34,527 nt of DNA from positions 1 to 34,527 of the forward strand of contig CAZTYH010000028.1 in NCBI GenBank assembly GCA_964617565.1, read 5' to 3'. Shown one piece after another: positions 1 to 6,849 of the stretch. The notes below the pieces were generated by a model that ran no database searches, was not told where the DNA came from, and saw only the letters and a list, made by a program, of their open reading frames with translations. This DNA comes from JAKJGV01 sp964617565. Lineage in GTDB: Bacteria > Verrucomicrobiota > Kiritimatiellia > CAIQIC01 > JAGNIJ01. Within the stretch, counting starts at the first letter, position 1, and every line of letters starts with the position of its first letter. Position numbers and translations under genes: made by a program.

Positions 1-422
1 GTGTCCAGCGTCTGCCGCCAGAACTTCAAAGAACTCCGCCATCGCTCCATTTCAACATAGGCTTCGCCCAGCACGGTGTAGCCTTCCTGCCCTGAGGCCA
101 GCAGGTTTGCGCCGTCCCGATCCTTATCCCCGTAAAGCTTCTGTGAAGTGTAAGGTGTGAGCCCGAACTTGAGGCCGTTCCATTCACCGCTTTCGAAGGC
201 TGCCCATCCGCCCAGGGCAAAGCTCTCCTGCGTCCTGGGTTCCGAGAAGTGCCTGTACATGTAGTACAGCCTCGGGTGAACTTCGACCTGCGCCTGCGTC
301 AGCAGGCACAACGGTCCGCGGTCAGGTGGTATTACATCAGGCGTGGCATCCTCTCCAGACCATGCGTTTGCGATTAAACCCGCGGTCAAGAGCGCGTTCA
401 CCATCCAACGGATCCTCTTCAT
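1..422 (-). CDS. OprD-family outer-membrane porin, N-terminal part (runs off the left edge)
   Basis: The minus strand reads open from an ATG at 422 to the first base of the window, about 140 residues with no stop. An AGGAGG Shine-Dalgarno (plus 427-432) lies just upstream, which fixes the start. Residues 1-22 (MKRIRWMVNALLTAGLIANA) form a signal peptide. The rest matches the start of OprD-type porins: a 'FALGGWAAFESGEWNGLKFG' strand followed by 'LTPYTSQKLYGDKDRDGANL', then 'GYTVLGEAYVEMERWRSSLK' and 'FWRQTLD', the family's pattern of a glycine-rich strand, a Tyr-Thr-Ser turn, and a Glu-Ala-Tyr strand ending in an Arg-Gln-x-Leu-Asp segment. OprD porins are 18-strand barrels for uptake of small substrates such as peptides and organic acids. 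It is divergent from a secreted dipeptidase, so peptide uptake is a reasonable but unproven guess. Confidence 0.75.
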   Translation of the reverse strand, partial: MKRIRWMVNALLTAGLIANAWSGEDATPDVIPPDRGPLCLLTQAQVEVHPRLYYMYRHFSEPRTQESFALGGWAAFESGEWNGLKFGLTPYTSQKLYGDKDRDGANLLASGQEGYTVLGEAYVEMERWRSSLKFWRQTLD

Positions 423-501
423 GAGCCCTCCTGTTCCAGCATCAATCGGAAAACCGTCCTCCCTCACCGAGATCATAACCGCTGCGCCGGGAAACGCGAG
501 C

Positions 502-530
502 TTGATCATGCTGTTCACCTTGTATGTAAT
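502..530 (+). promoter_or_regulatory. possible sigma-70-type promoter of the C69 dipeptidase
   Basis: TTGATC at 502-507 and TGTAAT at 525-530 are separated by 17 bp, 46 bp before the dipeptidase ATG. Both boxes differ from consensus (two and one positions), so this is a weak prediction by eye in the 154-bp divergent region. Confidence 0.3.
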
Positions 531-576
531 ATGGCGGACAGCAGACGGCCAAACACCGACATCAAAGGAGGCGCCG

Positions 577-2331
577 ATGAAGAAGGTCCTTGTTGCATTG
601 CTCGTACTGTGCCTGCATGCCCTGGTCTCCGCCGAAGCCTGCACCACAATCCTGATTACCAAGGGCGCGACAGAAGATGGCTCCGTTTTTGTGGGCCACA
701 CGGATGACGGCGAGATGGGCGACCCACGGCTGATCTATGTGCCTGCGGCGGATCATCCGGTCGGCTCGATGCGGGCTGTGTATTACGACGGCGTAGCCTT
801 GGGGGACCGTCCCTACTTCAACCAGAATGTTGTGGAACGCTTTGTCGGCGAGGACCGCGGCCCGCAATATGCGCATCCGAAGCGGCCGCAGTCTGTCCCC
901 ATCGGATTCATTCCGCAAGTCGAACATACGTACGCATACTTTGACGGCAACTACGGCATTATGAATGAGCACCAGCTCATGTTCGGCGAGTGCACCGATG
1001 GCTCAAAAGTGACGGCGGAACCGGAGCCGGGAAAACTCATTTTCTACAGCTCGGAATTGAGTCGCGTGGCGCTCGAGCGCTGCCGCACGGCTCGCGAAGC
1101 AGTTGAGTTGATCGGTCAGCTCATTGATCAGTACGGCTATTACGGCACGGGTGAAACACTCCCTGTTGCGGACCCCAACGAAGGCTGGGTCATTGAGATG
1201 GCCCCCAGCCCGGAGGGCGTGTCCGGTCTCTGGGTGGCAAAGAAGGTGCCGGATGGCGAAGTGTTTGTCGCCGCCAACGAGTTTCGCATTCGCGATGTGG
1301 ACCCGGACAACAAGGACATGCTTTTCTCGACCAACCTGCACGCCGTGGCGCAAAAGCACGGGTGGTGGAAACCGGAGGACGGGTTGCTCGACTGGCTGCG
1401 CACCGTGAGCGAAGGCGAGTACAATCATCCGTACTACTCGCTGCGCCGGGTGTGGCGATTGCAGAGCCGGCTGGCGCCCTCTCAGCCGAAGTCCCCGTGG
1501 GTGGAGGATGGCTTTACCCGGGCGTATCCTTTCTCCATCAAGCCGGACAATAAACTGTCCGTCCGCGACGTGATGAGCCTCTTTCGGGATCATTATGAGG
1601 GAACCGAGTTCGACTTGACGAAAGGCATCGCGGCCGGCCCGTTCGGCTGTCCCTATCGGTATGGGGGACCGATGGATGCCCAGGGCGACACGGCCGATCC
1701 CAACAGCAAAAAGGAGGGCGCGTGGGAACGGCCCATTTCGATCTTCCGCTGCACCTACAGTTTCGTCTGCCAAGGACGATCCTGGCTGCCCGATCCGATC
1801 GGGGGGGTTCTCTGGTGGGGACCGGACCAGCCCGCCACCACCTGCTATATGCCGATCTACGCAGGCGTGAAATCCATTGCCGACTGCCTGCACGTCGGCG
1901 ATCCGACCGTCGTGGATCAGACCAGCGCCTGGTGGATCTTCAACTCCCTGGGCAACTATGCCGCGCTGAAGTTCAGCTACATGATCGAGGACATCCGCGC
2001 CGAGCAGGACAGCATCGAGAATGCCGCCGTTGCAGGCATCCGCGCCATGGACCATAAGGCGCTGGATCTGTACCGGCAAGACCCGGCGAAAGCGGCGGCG
2101 CTTCTCACGGACTACTGCGCCAACCAGGTGTCCCAGATCGTTGACAACTGGAGGAAATATGTATGGACGATGGTTGCCCGCTATTCGGACGGCTTTATCA
2201 ACAATCCGGGCAAGATGGCCGTGGAAGTCGGTTATCCGGAGGAATGGTACAATCTGACCGGATGGCGTGACGGACCGACCACGTACGCGCCGCGCACCAA
2301 GACAGCACCGGCTGCGGCTCAAGCGAAGTAA
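577..2331 (+). CDS. secreted C69-family dipeptidase (Ntn hydrolase)
   Basis: A 584-residue protein. The frame is open from further upstream, but the ATG at 577 is chosen because AAAGGAGG (564-571) sits just before it and a signal peptide follows (MKKVLVALLVLCLHALVSAEA). Removing the signal peptide would expose Cys22 in 'ACTTILITKGATEDGSVFVG', the N-terminal nucleophile of peptidase family C69, with the usual 'GHTDD', 'YGIMNEHQLMFGECTD', 'EGWVIEMAP' and 'VAANEFRI' segments following. Family members cleave dipeptides with broad specificity; the signal peptide places this one in the periplasm or outside. Length is normal for the family. It is divergent from an OprD-type porin, a pairing that would suit hydrolysis and uptake of small peptides (inference). 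Family assignment is firm, substrate unknown. Confidence 0.9.
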   Translation: MKKVLVALLVLCLHALVSAEACTTILITKGATEDGSVFVGHTDDGEMGDPRLIYVPAADHPVGSMRAVYYDGVALGDRPYFNQNVVERFVGEDRGPQYAHPKRPQSVPIGFIPQVEHTYAYFDGNYGIMNEHQLMFGECTDGSKVTAEPEPGKLIFYSSELSRVALERCRTAREAVELIGQLIDQYGYYGTGETLPVADPNEGWVIEMAPSPEGVSGLWVAKKVPDGEVFVAANEFRIRDVDPDNKDMLFSTNLHAVAQKHGWWKPEDGLLDWLRTVSEGEYNHPYYSLRRVWRLQSRLAPSQPKSPWVEDGFTRAYPFSIKPDNKLSVRDVMSLFRDHYEGTEFDLTKGIAAGPFGCPYRYGGPMDAQGDTADPNSKKEGAWERPISIFRCTYSFVCQGRSWLPDPIGGVLWWGPDQPATTCYMPIYAGVKSIADCLHVGDPTVVDQTSAWWIFNSLGNYAALKFSYMIEDIRAEQDSIENAAVAGIRAMDHKALDLYRQDPAKAAALLTDYCANQVSQIVDNWRKYVWTMVARYSDGFINNPGKMAVEVGYPEEWYNLTGWRDGPTTYAPRTKTAPAAAQAK

Positions 2332-2361
2332 TATTCAGCCAACAGGTTCTGGGGCAGCCGC

Positions 2362-2401
2362 TTTTTTCCAGACACTTGTCCGCCACTGGCGGATTGGAAA
2401 A
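2362..2401. repeat. hairpin element between convergent genes
   Basis: CCGCC-ACT-GGCGG (2380-2392) is a perfect small hairpin, flanked by outer arms TTTTCCA (2364-2370) and TGGAAAA (2395-2401). It lies in the 83-bp gap between the stops of the dipeptidase and the FAD oxidoreductase, so it may act as a shared terminator, but there is no clean T-run directly after the stem. The outer arms resemble those of the palindromes at 26255-26303. Confidence 0.4.
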
Positions 2402-2414
2402 CTTTGTCCGGGGT

Positions 2415-4025
2415 TCACGGGCAATACCGCCCCGGCGAGATAATGCCGTTCGGATCGAGCGCCTTCTTCAATTCTCGAACGGTTTGCCAGAACGGATCCG
2501 ACTCGTCCACGATCTGTTTCATGGACTGAATCCCGACGCGATACGGAATGAGTCCGTCCTTGATGAATGCGGCGGTCAGCTCATCGTTGCAGGCATGCGC
2601 TGCTTTCACCTGCGCGGCGTTGTTACGATCGAACGCAAGGTTAATGACGGTTTCGATGAACCGATCTTCCACCAGATTGAGCGTGATGTACGGCGTGAAG
2701 CCGTATCGTCCGTAGGTTTCTTCGACGCGGCGAACGGCGGCCTGCGCCACCGCGCCTTCGGCGGGCAACATCGGTACGCAGAACAGCATGCCGCTGCGGC
2801 TCTGATCCGGATTCTGCGTCGCGGAGGACTGCGTCTCGCCGACCGGCCAGAACGCGCTCTTCATGGCGGCGTCGTTCGGAACTCCGCGCGCCAACCGGTA
2901 AAGCGGCTCAACGGCATTCAGCATGGCTTCGCGCCCCCTGACCCAGGGAACGAAATTCAGCGCTCGCCCCAGCCGTTTCGCCCACGCCACCGTGGCGTCG
3001 TTCAGAAAAATTGTTTTCGCCATTCCCTTCAAGGCGCGGCGAACCTGGGCCTTCGCCTCGCGCACCTGCGCCCGCGAACCCATGAGACCGCCCACGGCGC
3101 TCCATGGACCGAAGCCTTCTGCATCGAGCATCTTCCCCACCTGCGCGCGCAGCGCCGGATCGGACCAATCCGCTTTTCCGTGCAGTTGCTCAACCAGCAG
3201 CGGAGCAAGGACGATCTCGCTGCGCGCCCGGTTGCCGACATGAACCACGGTATTCAGCACGCCGCTGCGGCGCAGCGAGGCCAGCGCTTCGATCAAGTCG
3301 GGGAGCAACTCGGCCCGCGCAATCTTGGAAATCACGACCGCATGCGATTCGGTCGCCGGGATCAAATCAAAGCCGGACGCGGTCACGATTCCGAAGGAAG
3401 ATTCCATGAACAATCCGTCGAGCGAAGGCCCCACCCCATGCCGGCACAGATGCGTCAATCGCGAGCCCGCGAAATGTCCGAAGCCCGTTCGGACGACGTT
3501 TCCGTTGCCAAGCACGACCTCCAACCCCGAAAGCCCTTCCGAACGTGACGCAAAGTAACCGACCCCCCGCTCCAGGGAATTGCCGATAAGCGTGGTGTCC
3601 GCCGCGGCGCCGGTCACATTGAAAAGCAGCGGCGCGTTTTCGCGCTGGATGTATTCATAAAGCTGGCGCTGCGTCACACCGGCCTCCACCACCGCGTAAC
3701 GGTTGCGCACATTCAGTTCGCGTATGCGATTCATCCTCCCGAGGTCAACCACCGCAGTTCCGTCCCGGGTCGGCAGACGCGAGCCAAGCCCCCAGTTCTT
3801 CCCGCCGCTGATCGGATACAGCGGGGTGTTAAAGCGATTCGCGGTCAGCACTAATTTCCGAACTTCTTCTGTGGATTGAGGAAATAGCACGGCTGCAATG
3901 CGGCGCTCCACAGCCCCGGCATTCTGCATATAGGTGGAAAGTGTTTGCTCATCCGTTCGGACGCGCGCGGAATCGAGATCGAGGCGCCAAGCGGATATTG
4001 CGGATTCAAGATCGGCGGCATTCAT
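2415..4025 (-). CDS. FAD-binding oxidoreductase, VAO/PCMH type (4-cresol dehydrogenase flavoprotein-like)
   Basis: A 536-residue protein. The N-terminal FAD_binding_4 domain is visible: 'AAVLFPQSTEEVRKLV' (about residues 44-59), the pyrophosphate loop 'PISGGKNWGLGSRLP' (about 72-86), and 'GYFASRSEGLSGLEVVLGNG' plus 'GPSLDGLFMESSFGIVT', which are typical of the vanillyl-alcohol oxidase / p-cresol methylhydroxylase family. The C-terminus ends in 'DPNGIISPGRY', the family's closing motif. Length fits the flavoprotein subunit of 4-cresol dehydrogenase (about 520). Such enzymes oxidise para-substituted phenols; PCMH passes electrons to a cytochrome c partner, and no such gene is present here. No convincing Shine-Dalgarno precedes the ATG. 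It is the third minus-strand gene after the FadL-like protein and the REC-kinase, with 181 bp before it. Family is secure; the substrate is a guess. Confidence 0.8.
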   Translation of the reverse strand: MNAADLESAISAWRLDLDSARVRTDEQTLSTYMQNAGAVERRIAAVLFPQSTEEVRKLVLTANRFNTPLYPISGGKNWGLGSRLPTRDGTAVVDLGRMNRIRELNVRNRYAVVEAGVTQRQLYEYIQRENAPLLFNVTGAAADTTLIGNSLERGVGYFASRSEGLSGLEVVLGNGNVVRTGFGHFAGSRLTHLCRHGVGPSLDGLFMESSFGIVTASGFDLIPATESHAVVISKIARAELLPDLIEALASLRRSGVLNTVVHVGNRARSEIVLAPLLVEQLHGKADWSDPALRAQVGKMLDAEGFGPWSAVGGLMGSRAQVREAKAQVRRALKGMAKTIFLNDATVAWAKRLGRALNFVPWVRGREAMLNAVEPLYRLARGVPNDAAMKSAFWPVGETQSSATQNPDQSRSGMLFCVPMLPAEGAVAQAAVRRVEETYGRYGFTPYITLNLVEDRFIETVINLAFDRNNAAQVKAAHACNDELTAAFIKDGLIPYRVGIQSMKQIVDESDPFWQTVRELKKALDPNGIISPGRYCP

Positions 4026-4103
4026 GCGATCGAAATACAGGGAATTGCATTGAAATGTCCAGCCAAACCGCCCGCCAACCCGTCTCTTGCCGTCCCATTA
4101 ATG

Positions 4104-4150
4104 CTCTCATTACTCTCGCAAGCCGTCGCGGCCGCGACGGATTATGAGAG
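4104..4150. repeat. nested inverted repeat in the kinase-oxidoreductase intergenic region
   Basis: An 18-bp perfect palindrome, CCGTCGCGGCCGCGACGG (4123-4140), is enclosed by outer arms CTCTCAT (4104-4110) and ATGAGAG (4144-4150). It lies 57 bp past the kinase stop and 79 bp before the oxidoreductase start, both on the minus strand. It could be a terminator/attenuator stem or a protein-binding site; no T-run follows in either direction. Confidence 0.5.
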
Positions 4151-4206
4151 TAAATGCGAAGAGGCAAGCTATTGTTCGGGATCAAATTGCGCGCCGGAAA
4201 AGGCGG

Positions 4207-5373
4207 TTACGCCGAGGCCACTTCCGGGCGATCCAAGAGCGGCAACTGAATACAAATGGCCGTGCCGACTTCGGGTGTGCTTTTGAGTTCGATCGAACCG
4301 TGATGATCCTCGACCACCTTCTTGGTGATGAAAAGGCCAAGCCCCGTGCCCGTGAGCTTCTTGGTCGTATAATAGGGTTCAAACACGCGGCTGGCATCTT
4401 CCTCGCTGATCCCGCACCCGTTATCCTCCACGCGAATCTCCACCCGGTTCTCCTGTCGGCGGCACGAAACCCGTATGACGCCCTGCTTGCTCGTTACCGC
4501 CTCGATCGCATTGGTCAGCACGTTGTGAAGCGCCCGGAGCATCTGTATGCTGTCCACCGCAATTTCCCCGTCGGTATCGTCCATGTCCATCTCGATCCGG
4601 ACCCCTTGCGTGGAAGCGACCGGACTGACACTCTGCAGGACATCCTCCACCAGGCGCCGCACGTGCATCGGCTTCATCCGCTGCGGATCGCGCTTCCCCA
4701 GGCTCAACCAGAGATCGGCCAGTTCCTTGCAGCGGTTGACGCTTTTCTGAATCATTTCCAGATAGGCTTCTGTTTCCGGCCATTGCGTGCCGAGCCTTTC
4801 GCGCGACTGCGCAAGCTGATCGGACAGCATCTCCACGGAACCCATGACGACGGTGAGCGGATTGCGAAGATCGTGAACCAGTTCCGCCGACTTCTGCCCA
4901 AGCTCCGCCATGCTCTGCTTGCGATCCAGTTCCTCCAGCAATTGCCGGTTCAGTTTTGCCAGTTCACGCTCGGCATTGCGATGCGTGCGTTCAAGGCGGG
5001 TCCTCTGCACATTCCGGATGATGACCTGCTCCATCTCAACCGTATCGAAGGGCTTGCACACGTAGTCGTTGGCTCCAAGCCGTATCGCTTCCTGCGCCGT
5101 CTCAAGCGTGCCGAAGCCGGTCAGCATGATTACCGAAACACAGGGATCGACGCGGCGAAGCTCCGCCAAGCCTTCGAGACCGGTCTTACCCGGCATACGG
5201 ATGTCCATGATGACCGCATCCGGCTGGCTCTGTCGAAGCAAGTCGAGGCCCGCATCCACATTATCAGCACACAACACGCAATACCGATGCTTCAGCAGGA
5301 TCCTCAGGCTTTCCCGGGGCCCCCGCTCGTCATCAATCACAAGGATCACGGGTTGCGGCGCATGGTTTGCCAT
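4207..5373 (-). CDS. response-regulator / histidine-kinase hybrid (REC-HisKA-HATPase)
   Basis: A 388-residue soluble protein with a receiver domain first (about 9-125): acidic pocket D14-D15, phospho-acceptor D57 in 'VIMDIRMPG', T85 and K107. A coiled linker (about 125-155) leads to the HisKA H-box 'ELVHDLRNPL' with H167, and then a HATPase_c domain: N-box 'HNVLTNAIEAV', G1 'EDNGCGI', F-box 'FEPYYTTK', G2 'GTGLGL'. There is no membrane segment, so it should take its signal by phosphotransfer onto D57 or from another kinase. AGAGGTGAT precedes the ATG, and the start is only 8 bp from the FadL-like gene's stop, so the two are very probably co-transcribed. REC-first kinases usually act as intermediates in phosphorelays; the NtrC-type regulator at 12597 is the only output regulator nearby. 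Confidence 0.9.
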   Translation of the reverse strand: MANHAPQPVILVIDDERGPRESLRILLKHRYCVLCADNVDAGLDLLRQSQPDAVIMDIRMPGKTGLEGLAELRRVDPCVSVIMLTGFGTLETAQEAIRLGANDYVCKPFDTVEMEQVIIRNVQRTRLERTHRNAERELAKLNRQLLEELDRKQSMAELGQKSAELVHDLRNPLTVVMGSVEMLSDQLAQSRERLGTQWPETEAYLEMIQKSVNRCKELADLWLSLGKRDPQRMKPMHVRRLVEDVLQSVSPVASTQGVRIEMDMDDTDGEIAVDSIQMLRALHNVLTNAIEAVTSKQGVIRVSCRRQENRVEIRVEDNGCGISEEDASRVFEPYYTTKKLTGTGLGLFITKKVVEDHHGSIELKSTPEVGTAICIQLPLLDRPEVASA

Positions 5374-5381
5374 ATCACCTC

Positions 5382-6321
5382 TCAGAACGAATACCCATAG
5401 GACAGGGAAAGAATGCTTGCCCTGTTCTCATACCGTCCGTCGTAGAATGGATTCTGATTTCCGCTGACGTTCCTGTCCTCATAAATGCTCCANNNNNNNN
5501 NNNNNNNNNNNNNNNNNNNNNNNNNNNNNNNNNNNNNNNNNNNNNNNNNNNNNNNNNNNNNNNNNNNNNNNNNNNNNNNNNNNNNNNNNNNNTTTCGTGT
5601 CGCCGCTGTATTCCACGTTCACCGGAGAGCGATAGGTGAGCGCAAGACGCTGGTTGCCGGTTATTTTCCAGGTGACGGCCGCGCTACCGCCCAAGCCATA
5701 TCCATCGCCCGAAAGCTTCACTTCGCCGTCAGGCGTCAGCGGATCGCCCGTCAAACCCGCCCACGGAAAAACCTGCCGGAAATCGAGATCGGACCAGACA
5801 AGGTCTGCACCGATGCCGAAGGAGAAATTCTCGCCGAAAGGAAACGCCAGGGTCGGCTTGAAGTCGAGCATGCGCAATTCCACAAAATAAGGCGCGGTGT
5901 AGCGGAAGGGGCCGTCCTTCTCCCATTCCGTGGATTGACCATACGGCGTGATGATGCCCAGTCCGCCGACAACGCCCTCGCGGCTTGTAGGCCAGACCAG
6001 GAACGCATTCGGCAAAAACTTCCACGGTGAGCGCGTCTCCCCGGAGCCCGATATTCCGCTATATTCAACTTCAGCATGCGGAACCGTGAGCGAAAAAAGG
6101 ACCTGGCGATCCTCAATCTCAACAAGATTGGCGGGGTTGGCCGAAATAGCAGAAGCATCATCTGCAAAAGCAATCCGTCCGCCGGCCCGCCCTAATGCGG
6201 ACGCCCCCTCGGGCGGGTTTCGAAATCCGCTCGCAACCGCATCACCGCACAACCATGCGCTCGCAATGGCCATGCAAAAAATACTCAGCAAAAATGATTT
6301 CCTCACAGTTACACGCTGCAT
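5382..6321 (-). CDS. FadL/OmpP1-type outer-membrane protein (interrupted by an assembly gap)
   Basis: The start is the ATG at 6321, preceded by GGAGGTG. Residues 1 to about 30 are a signal peptide ending 'GDAVA'; the mature N-terminus 'SGFRNPPEGASALGRAGG' followed by 'FADDASAISANPANLVEI' is the FadL signature (GF..., GRA.G..., DDAS...NPA). After the gap the same gene closes with 'NRASILSLSYGYSF' and TGA at 5382-5384, a beta-barrel C-terminus ending in Phe. About 279 residues are visible while the family has about 400-450, so the gap must hide several hundred bases. FadL proteins take long-chain fatty acids or other hydrophobic compounds through the outer membrane. It lies 8 bp upstream of the REC-kinase and is divergent from a ketosynthase and further kinases, which suggests a lipid or aromatic ligand (inference). 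Confidence 0.85.
5493..5592. other. assembly gap (100 N) inside the FadL-like gene
   Basis: Whole codons of the same gene end at 5593 and resume at 5492, so the true missing length must be a multiple of three; 100 is a placeholder. Confidence 0.95.
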
Positions 6322-6520
6322 CTGCACCTCCAAAAGATAGCGGACTGATGACAATTCACGCGGAAGAAGGTTAGCAACATGCATGCCAGCAAAGACACAC
6401 ACCCATGGTGTCTCACACGCCTTACCCCACAATATGTAGAGGTTTTGGCCGCTTTCACGTTAAGCTTTTCCATCGGTGCGCATTGTTGTGCAGCCTTCTC
6501 GCTGAGGACGAAGCCATGCG

Positions 6521-6540
6521 CAAACGCTTTCAAACGCTTC
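6521..6540. repeat. tandem 10-bp direct repeat CAAACGCTTY
   Basis: CAAACGCTTT at 6521-6530 is followed directly by CAAACGCTTC at 6531-6540. The period of one helical turn would put two copies on the same DNA face, as for a cooperatively binding regulator. It lies 200 bp upstream of the FadL-like start. Confidence 0.5.
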
Positions 6541-6543
6541 GAC

Positions 6544-6816
6544 TTATGCACGATCATTTCTGACAAGTAAAGAGCAAATGTGACACTTATTACCTAGTTA
6601 TCAACAGCTGAGGTCACCCGATCATTGAGCAAATCCGCAATCCTGCAATTTTTTTATATTGCAAATTAAAACCTTATCTGCTTGTCTCTCAGTCAGTTCG
6701 CACAAAAATGTACAACATGTTCGCGAGCGGGATGGACAGTAATGTACATTTGTGACATCACGCACGGGGAGTTATCAACAGGGGGTTAATAACCGGTCTG
6801 TTGAGAATGTGCATAA
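6544..6816. promoter_or_regulatory. cluster of DnaA-box-like 9-mers
   Basis: Compared with TTATNCACA: TTATGCACG at 6544-6552, TTATCAACA at 6598-6606 and 6772-6780, and TGTGCATAA (reverse strand TTATGCACA, an exact match) at 6808-6816. An AT-rich tract lies between them (6644-6672). The cluster could be a DnaA-regulated promoter or an origin-like region; no dnaA, dnaN or other replication gene is in the window. Confidence 0.35.
6706..6751. promoter_or_regulatory. inverted TGTACA operator-like pair
   Basis: AAATGTACA (6706-6714) and TGTACATTT (6743-6751) are exact reverse complements, with centres 36-37 bp apart; each contains the palindrome TGTACA. They lie about 100 bp before the ketosynthase start. 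The regulator is unknown. Confidence 0.4.
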
Positions 6817-6831
6817 ATCAATTGAAGTTTA

Positions 6832-6846
6832 GGGAGCGACACTCCC
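6832..6846 (+). promoter_or_regulatory. small hairpin over the ketosynthase ribosome-binding site
   Basis: GGGAG (6832-6836), loop CGACA, CTCCC (6842-6846), then ATG at 6850. The only purine-rich Shine-Dalgarno candidate (AGGGAG) forms the left arm, so the stem would mask it in the mRNA. Confidence 0.35.
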
Positions 6847-6849
6847 CCG

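Larger units (their letters stand above)
6322..6849. other. 528-bp gene-free divergent regulatory region
   Basis: No credible protein is encoded here. It separates the FadL-like gene (minus) from the ketosynthase operon (plus). It holds a tandem 10-bp repeat CAAACGCTTT/CAAACGCTTC (6521-6540), an AT-rich stretch with TGCAAT (6644-6649) facing ATTGCA (6658-6663), inverted AAATGTACA (6706-6714) and TGTACATTT (6743-6751), two TGTGAC words (6580-6585 and 6751-6756), and four DnaA-box-like words. Its low GC contrasts with the flanking genes. It should contain promoters for both directions, but I cannot place one confidently. Confidence 0.6.

Noticed and set aside
343..576. 78-residue N-terminal extension of the C69 dipeptidase
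   Set aside because: The ATG at 577 has a strong Shine-Dalgarno and starts a signal peptide ending at the catalytic Cys; the extension would bury it and overlap the porin leader.
1003..2322. 439-codon open frame on the minus strand opposite the C69 dipeptidase
   Set aside because: It is the antisense shadow of a clear family member, has no recognisable domain, and arises from high GC content.
2376..3548. 390-codon plus-strand frame opposite the FAD oxidoreductase
   Set aside because: The minus-strand product has full FAD-binding motifs and a normal family length; the opposite frame has low-complexity Arg-rich content only.
6309..6566. Short frames of 85 (minus) and 63 (plus) codons in the divergent region
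   Set aside because: No Shine-Dalgarno, signal or domain; they overlap repeats and the FadL-like leader.
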